From: an uncultured Caulobacter sp.
GTDB taxonomy: Bacteria; Pseudomonadota; Alphaproteobacteria; Caulobacterales; Caulobacteraceae
DNA: 64,000 nt
Assembly: GCA_913776195.1 (NCBI GenBank)
Contig: CAJYMH010000025.1
Coordinates: 35,232-99,231 of the forward strand
Reading direction: 5' to 3'
A model generated the notes under the pieces. That model ran no database searches, was not told where the DNA came from, and saw nothing but the letters and a program-made list of their open reading frames with translations. Of the stretch, positions 60,803 through 64,000 are shown one piece after another. The stretch's first letter is position 1. Every line of letters starts with the position of its first letter. Position numbers and translations under genes: made by a program.

Positions 60803-61264
60803 ATGCTCGAAAGTCTCTGGAGCGCTGTCCAGGCGTCCGGCGTCGGTGCGTTCGTGCGCGAATCCGCCTGGGCCTATCCATTCTTCAACGTCGCGCACGT
60901 ATTGGGCGCCGTGATGCTGGCCGGATCAGCGATTCTGCTGGATCTGCGCATTCTCGGCTACGCCAATAGCCTGCACGCCGCCTCCGTCTGGCGGGCCCTG
61001 ACCCCCATCGCCGTAGCCGCTTTCTTCGTAATGGCGTTCAGCGGCGTCTTTCTATTCTCCGCCGACGCCGTGACCCTGGCTGCGTCCCGAGCGTTCCAGA
61101 TCAAGCTGCTTCTCATCGTCCTCGCGGTGATCAATGCCGGGCTTTTCCGCCTCTACAAGCCGCGGCTTGACCTCCCGCCGACGGGCGCGAAGGCCTCTGC
61201 GGCGCTGTCGATTCTGCTCTGGACGGGCGTTCTCGTGGCTGGAAGGCTGATCGCTTATCTGTGA
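60803..61264 (+). CDS. DUF6644 family membrane protein
   Basis: This 153-residue membrane protein has four TM helices. The most conserved-looking stretch is YPFFNVAHVLGAVMLAGSAI, with one His in the first helix, then RILGYA and FFVMAFSGVFLFSADA. This fits the DUF6644 family, of unknown function. I chose ATG 60803 over the GTG one codon earlier. Pairing with the exported DUF6152 protein suggests a shared periplasm/membrane function, possibly metal- or redox-related. Confidence 0.8.
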   Translation: MLESLWSAVQASGVGAFVRESAWAYPFFNVAHVLGAVMLAGSAILLDLRILGYANSLHAASVWRALTPIAVAAFFVMAFSGVFLFSADAVTLAASRAFQIKLLLIVLAVINAGLFRLYKPRLDLPPTGAKASAALSILLWTGVLVAGRLIAYL

Positions 61265-61307
61265 TCCGGAGCCCGTCGGGTTTGCGAAATCCGCAGCGTA
61301 CGGCTAA

Positions 61308-62624
<1,317 letters not shown>

Positions 62625-62677
62625 TCAGGCGTTAAGCACGATGAGCGACATGTCGGTTCATCCCTTTGGGAATCGGC

Positions 62678-62974
62678 ATGTTTGCGCGTCTGCAGCCCTA
62701 TCTGACCACCGCCGTCCTGGCGTTCCTGATCTTCTACTTCGCATTTCATGCGCTGACGGGGGATCGCGGGTTGCTGTCGTCGTCGCAACGCAACGCGACG
62801 CTGCAGGTCCGACAGAAGGAACTGAAGCGCATCCGCGCCGAAAGGATGGACCTGGAGGCCAGGGCTCGTCTATTACGCGACGGAAGCCTGTCGGCGGACC
62901 TTTTGGAAGAACGCGCACGTGTTCTTCTTGGGTTTGGCGACCCCAGGGATTATGTGATCCGCAAGAAACCCTGA
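62678..62974 (+). CDS. ftsB: FtsB/DivIC-type septum formation initiator
   Basis: This 98-residue protein has one TM helix (about residues 9-26), then a basic coiled coil (QVRQKELKRIRAERMDLEARARLL, residues 44-67) and a conserved GFGDPRDYVI tail. This is the layout of FtsB, which with FtsL and FtsQ activates septal peptidoglycan synthesis at FtsWI. The start is the ATG at 62678 with GGGA upstream. The eno-ftsB order is conserved in proteobacteria. Confidence 0.88.
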   Translation: MFARLQPYLTTAVLAFLIFYFAFHALTGDRGLLSSSQRNATLQVRQKELKRIRAERMDLEARARLLRDGSLSADLLEERARVLLGFGDPRDYVIRKKP

Positions 62975-63040
62975 GGCGGGACTTTTCGTCCTCGTTTCTT
63001 GGGACGGAGACCGCAATGCAAACGGTCCAGGGAGAATTTC

Positions 63041-64000
63041 ATGGCGCGAACGCGCAAAGTTGAGACGTCTTCGGGTAAGGGTTCTGACACCGGTGTCAGC
63101 AACCGAAAGGGCGACCTGCTCGACAGCTACCGCAGCATGCTGCTCATCCGCCGCTTTGAGGAGCGCGCGGGTCAGCTTTACGGCATGGGCCTGATCGGCG
63201 GCTTCTGCCACCTGTACATTGGTCAGGAAGCCGTCGCTGTCGGGATGCAGAAGGTCGCCATCAAGGGTGACCAGATCATCACCGGCTACCGTGACCACGG
63301 CCATATGCTGGCCGCCGGCATGGACCCGAACGAGGTCATGGCCGAACTGACCGGCCGCGCCGGCGGCTCCTCGAAGGGCAAGGGCGGCTCGATGCACATG
63401 TTCAGCGTCGAAGCAGGGTTCTACGGCGGCCACGGCATCGTCGGCGGCCAAGTGGCCCTTGGCACCGGTCTGGCGCTGGCCAACAAGTACCGTGAGAACG
63501 GCAATGTCAGCTTCACGTACTTTGGCGACGGCGCGGCGAACCAAGGCCAGGTCTATGAAAGCTTCAACATGGCTCAGCTGTGGAAGCTGCCGGTCGTGTA
63601 CGTGATCGAGAACAACCAGTACGCCATGGGCACCTCGCTGGAGAGGGCCTCTTCAGAGACCGACCTCTACAAGCGCGGCGTGTCGTTCCGCATCCCCGGA
63701 GAAGCGGTGGACGGCATGGACATCGAGGCCGTCGAGGCCGCCGGCCGCAAGGCCGCTGACCACGCCCGTAACGGCGAAGGTCCGTACATCCTGGAAGTGA
63801 AGACCTACCGCTATCGCGGCCACTCCATGTCCGACCCGGCCAAGTACCGCTCGAAGGACGAGGTGGACGAGGTCAAGAAGACCCGCGATCCGATCGACCA
63901 CCTGCGCGGCCTGCTCGACGCGGCCCGGGTGACCGAGGACGAACTGAAGGAGATCGACGCCGAGGTGAAGAAGATCGTCGCCGAAGCCGCCGAGTTCGCC
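63041..64000 (+). CDS. pdhA: Pyruvate dehydrogenase E1 component subunit alpha (partial)
   Basis: The frame is open to the window edge, giving 320 residues. The protein is the heterotetrameric E1-alpha type: MLLIRRFEERAGQLYGMG at the start, GGFCHLYIGQEAVAVG, and the thiamine-diphosphate motif GDGAANQGQVYESFNMA, then KTYRYRGHSMSDPAKYR. It decarboxylates pyruvate with the beta subunit, expected just downstream. A strong GGGAGAATTTC ribosome-binding site precedes the ATG. The first ~25 residues are a charged, low-complexity extension. Confidence 0.96.
   Translation, partial: MARTRKVETSSGKGSDTGVSNRKGDLLDSYRSMLLIRRFEERAGQLYGMGLIGGFCHLYIGQEAVAVGMQKVAIKGDQIITGYRDHGHMLAAGMDPNEVMAELTGRAGGSSKGKGGSMHMFSVEAGFYGGHGIVGGQVALGTGLALANKYRENGNVSFTYFGDGAANQGQVYESFNMAQLWKLPVVYVIENNQYAMGTSLERASSETDLYKRGVSFRIPGEAVDGMDIEAVEAAGRKAADHARNGEGPYILEVKTYRYRGHSMSDPAKYRSKDEVDEVKKTRDPIDHLRGLLDAARVTEDELKEIDAEVKKIVAEAAEFA

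Overview
This is about 64 kb of high-GC chromosomal DNA from an alphaproteobacterium. It is almost certainly a member of Caulobacteraceae, and Brevundimonas-like is my best guess. The support is gene order (nuo-birA-coaX-rnj; uppS-cdsA-dxr-rseP-bamA-skp-lpxD-fabZ-lpxA-lpxI-lpxB; trpGDC-lexA; gltX-gltA), the GTTC-N7-GTTC type SOS box, and a SidA-type SOS peptide encoded just upstream of dnaE. It is mostly core genome. I found no rRNA, tRNA, insertion sequence, prophage or CRISPR array.

Region by region: 1-11.9 kb is the 3' part of a respiratory complex I operon (end of nuoE, then nuoF-nuoN), interrupted by three small non-nuo genes. 11.9-15.8 kb continues on the + strand with birA, coaX, rnj, mce and a DUF1467 gene. 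15.8-17.2 kb holds a structured intergenic region with a terminator and an apparently accessory two-domain FkbM/methyltransferase-like gene. 17.4-25.8 kb has proS, lolC/E, lolD, a catalytically degenerate RNase H-like gene, a minus-strand methyltransferase, the LexA-box-controlled sidA peptide gene, dnaE and a GFA-family gene. 26-40.8 kb is translation (rpsB, tsf, pyrH, frr) followed by the envelope cluster (uppS to lpxB). 40.8-44.5 kb has an acetyltransferase, an orphan sensor kinase, a BaiN-like flavoprotein and a DUF4440 protein.

44.5-51.3 kb is mainly minus-strand: gltA, gltX, lexA, trpC, trpD, trpG. It also carries the decayed remnant of comEC on the + strand between gltX and lexA. 51.4-56.8 kb has a small membrane protein, a Tat-exported flavin amine oxidase, trpE and a ppiD-like chaperone gene. 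56.9-64 kb is + strand: tpiA, secG, pyrG, rpmF, a DUF6152/DUF6644 pair, eno, an ftsB-like gene and the start of pdhA, cut by the window edge.

Functionally the window covers electron transport, central carbon (gltA, tpiA, eno, pdhA), outer-membrane biogenesis (BamA, Skp, lipid A, lipoprotein release), tryptophan synthesis and DNA replication/repair. The most notable items are the sidA-dnaE arrangement with a perfect SOS box inside the promoter spacer, the degenerate RNase H homologue, the comEC pseudogene, the fused FkbM-like/methyltransferase protein and the DUF6152/DUF6644 pair with a possible N-terminal histidine metal site.
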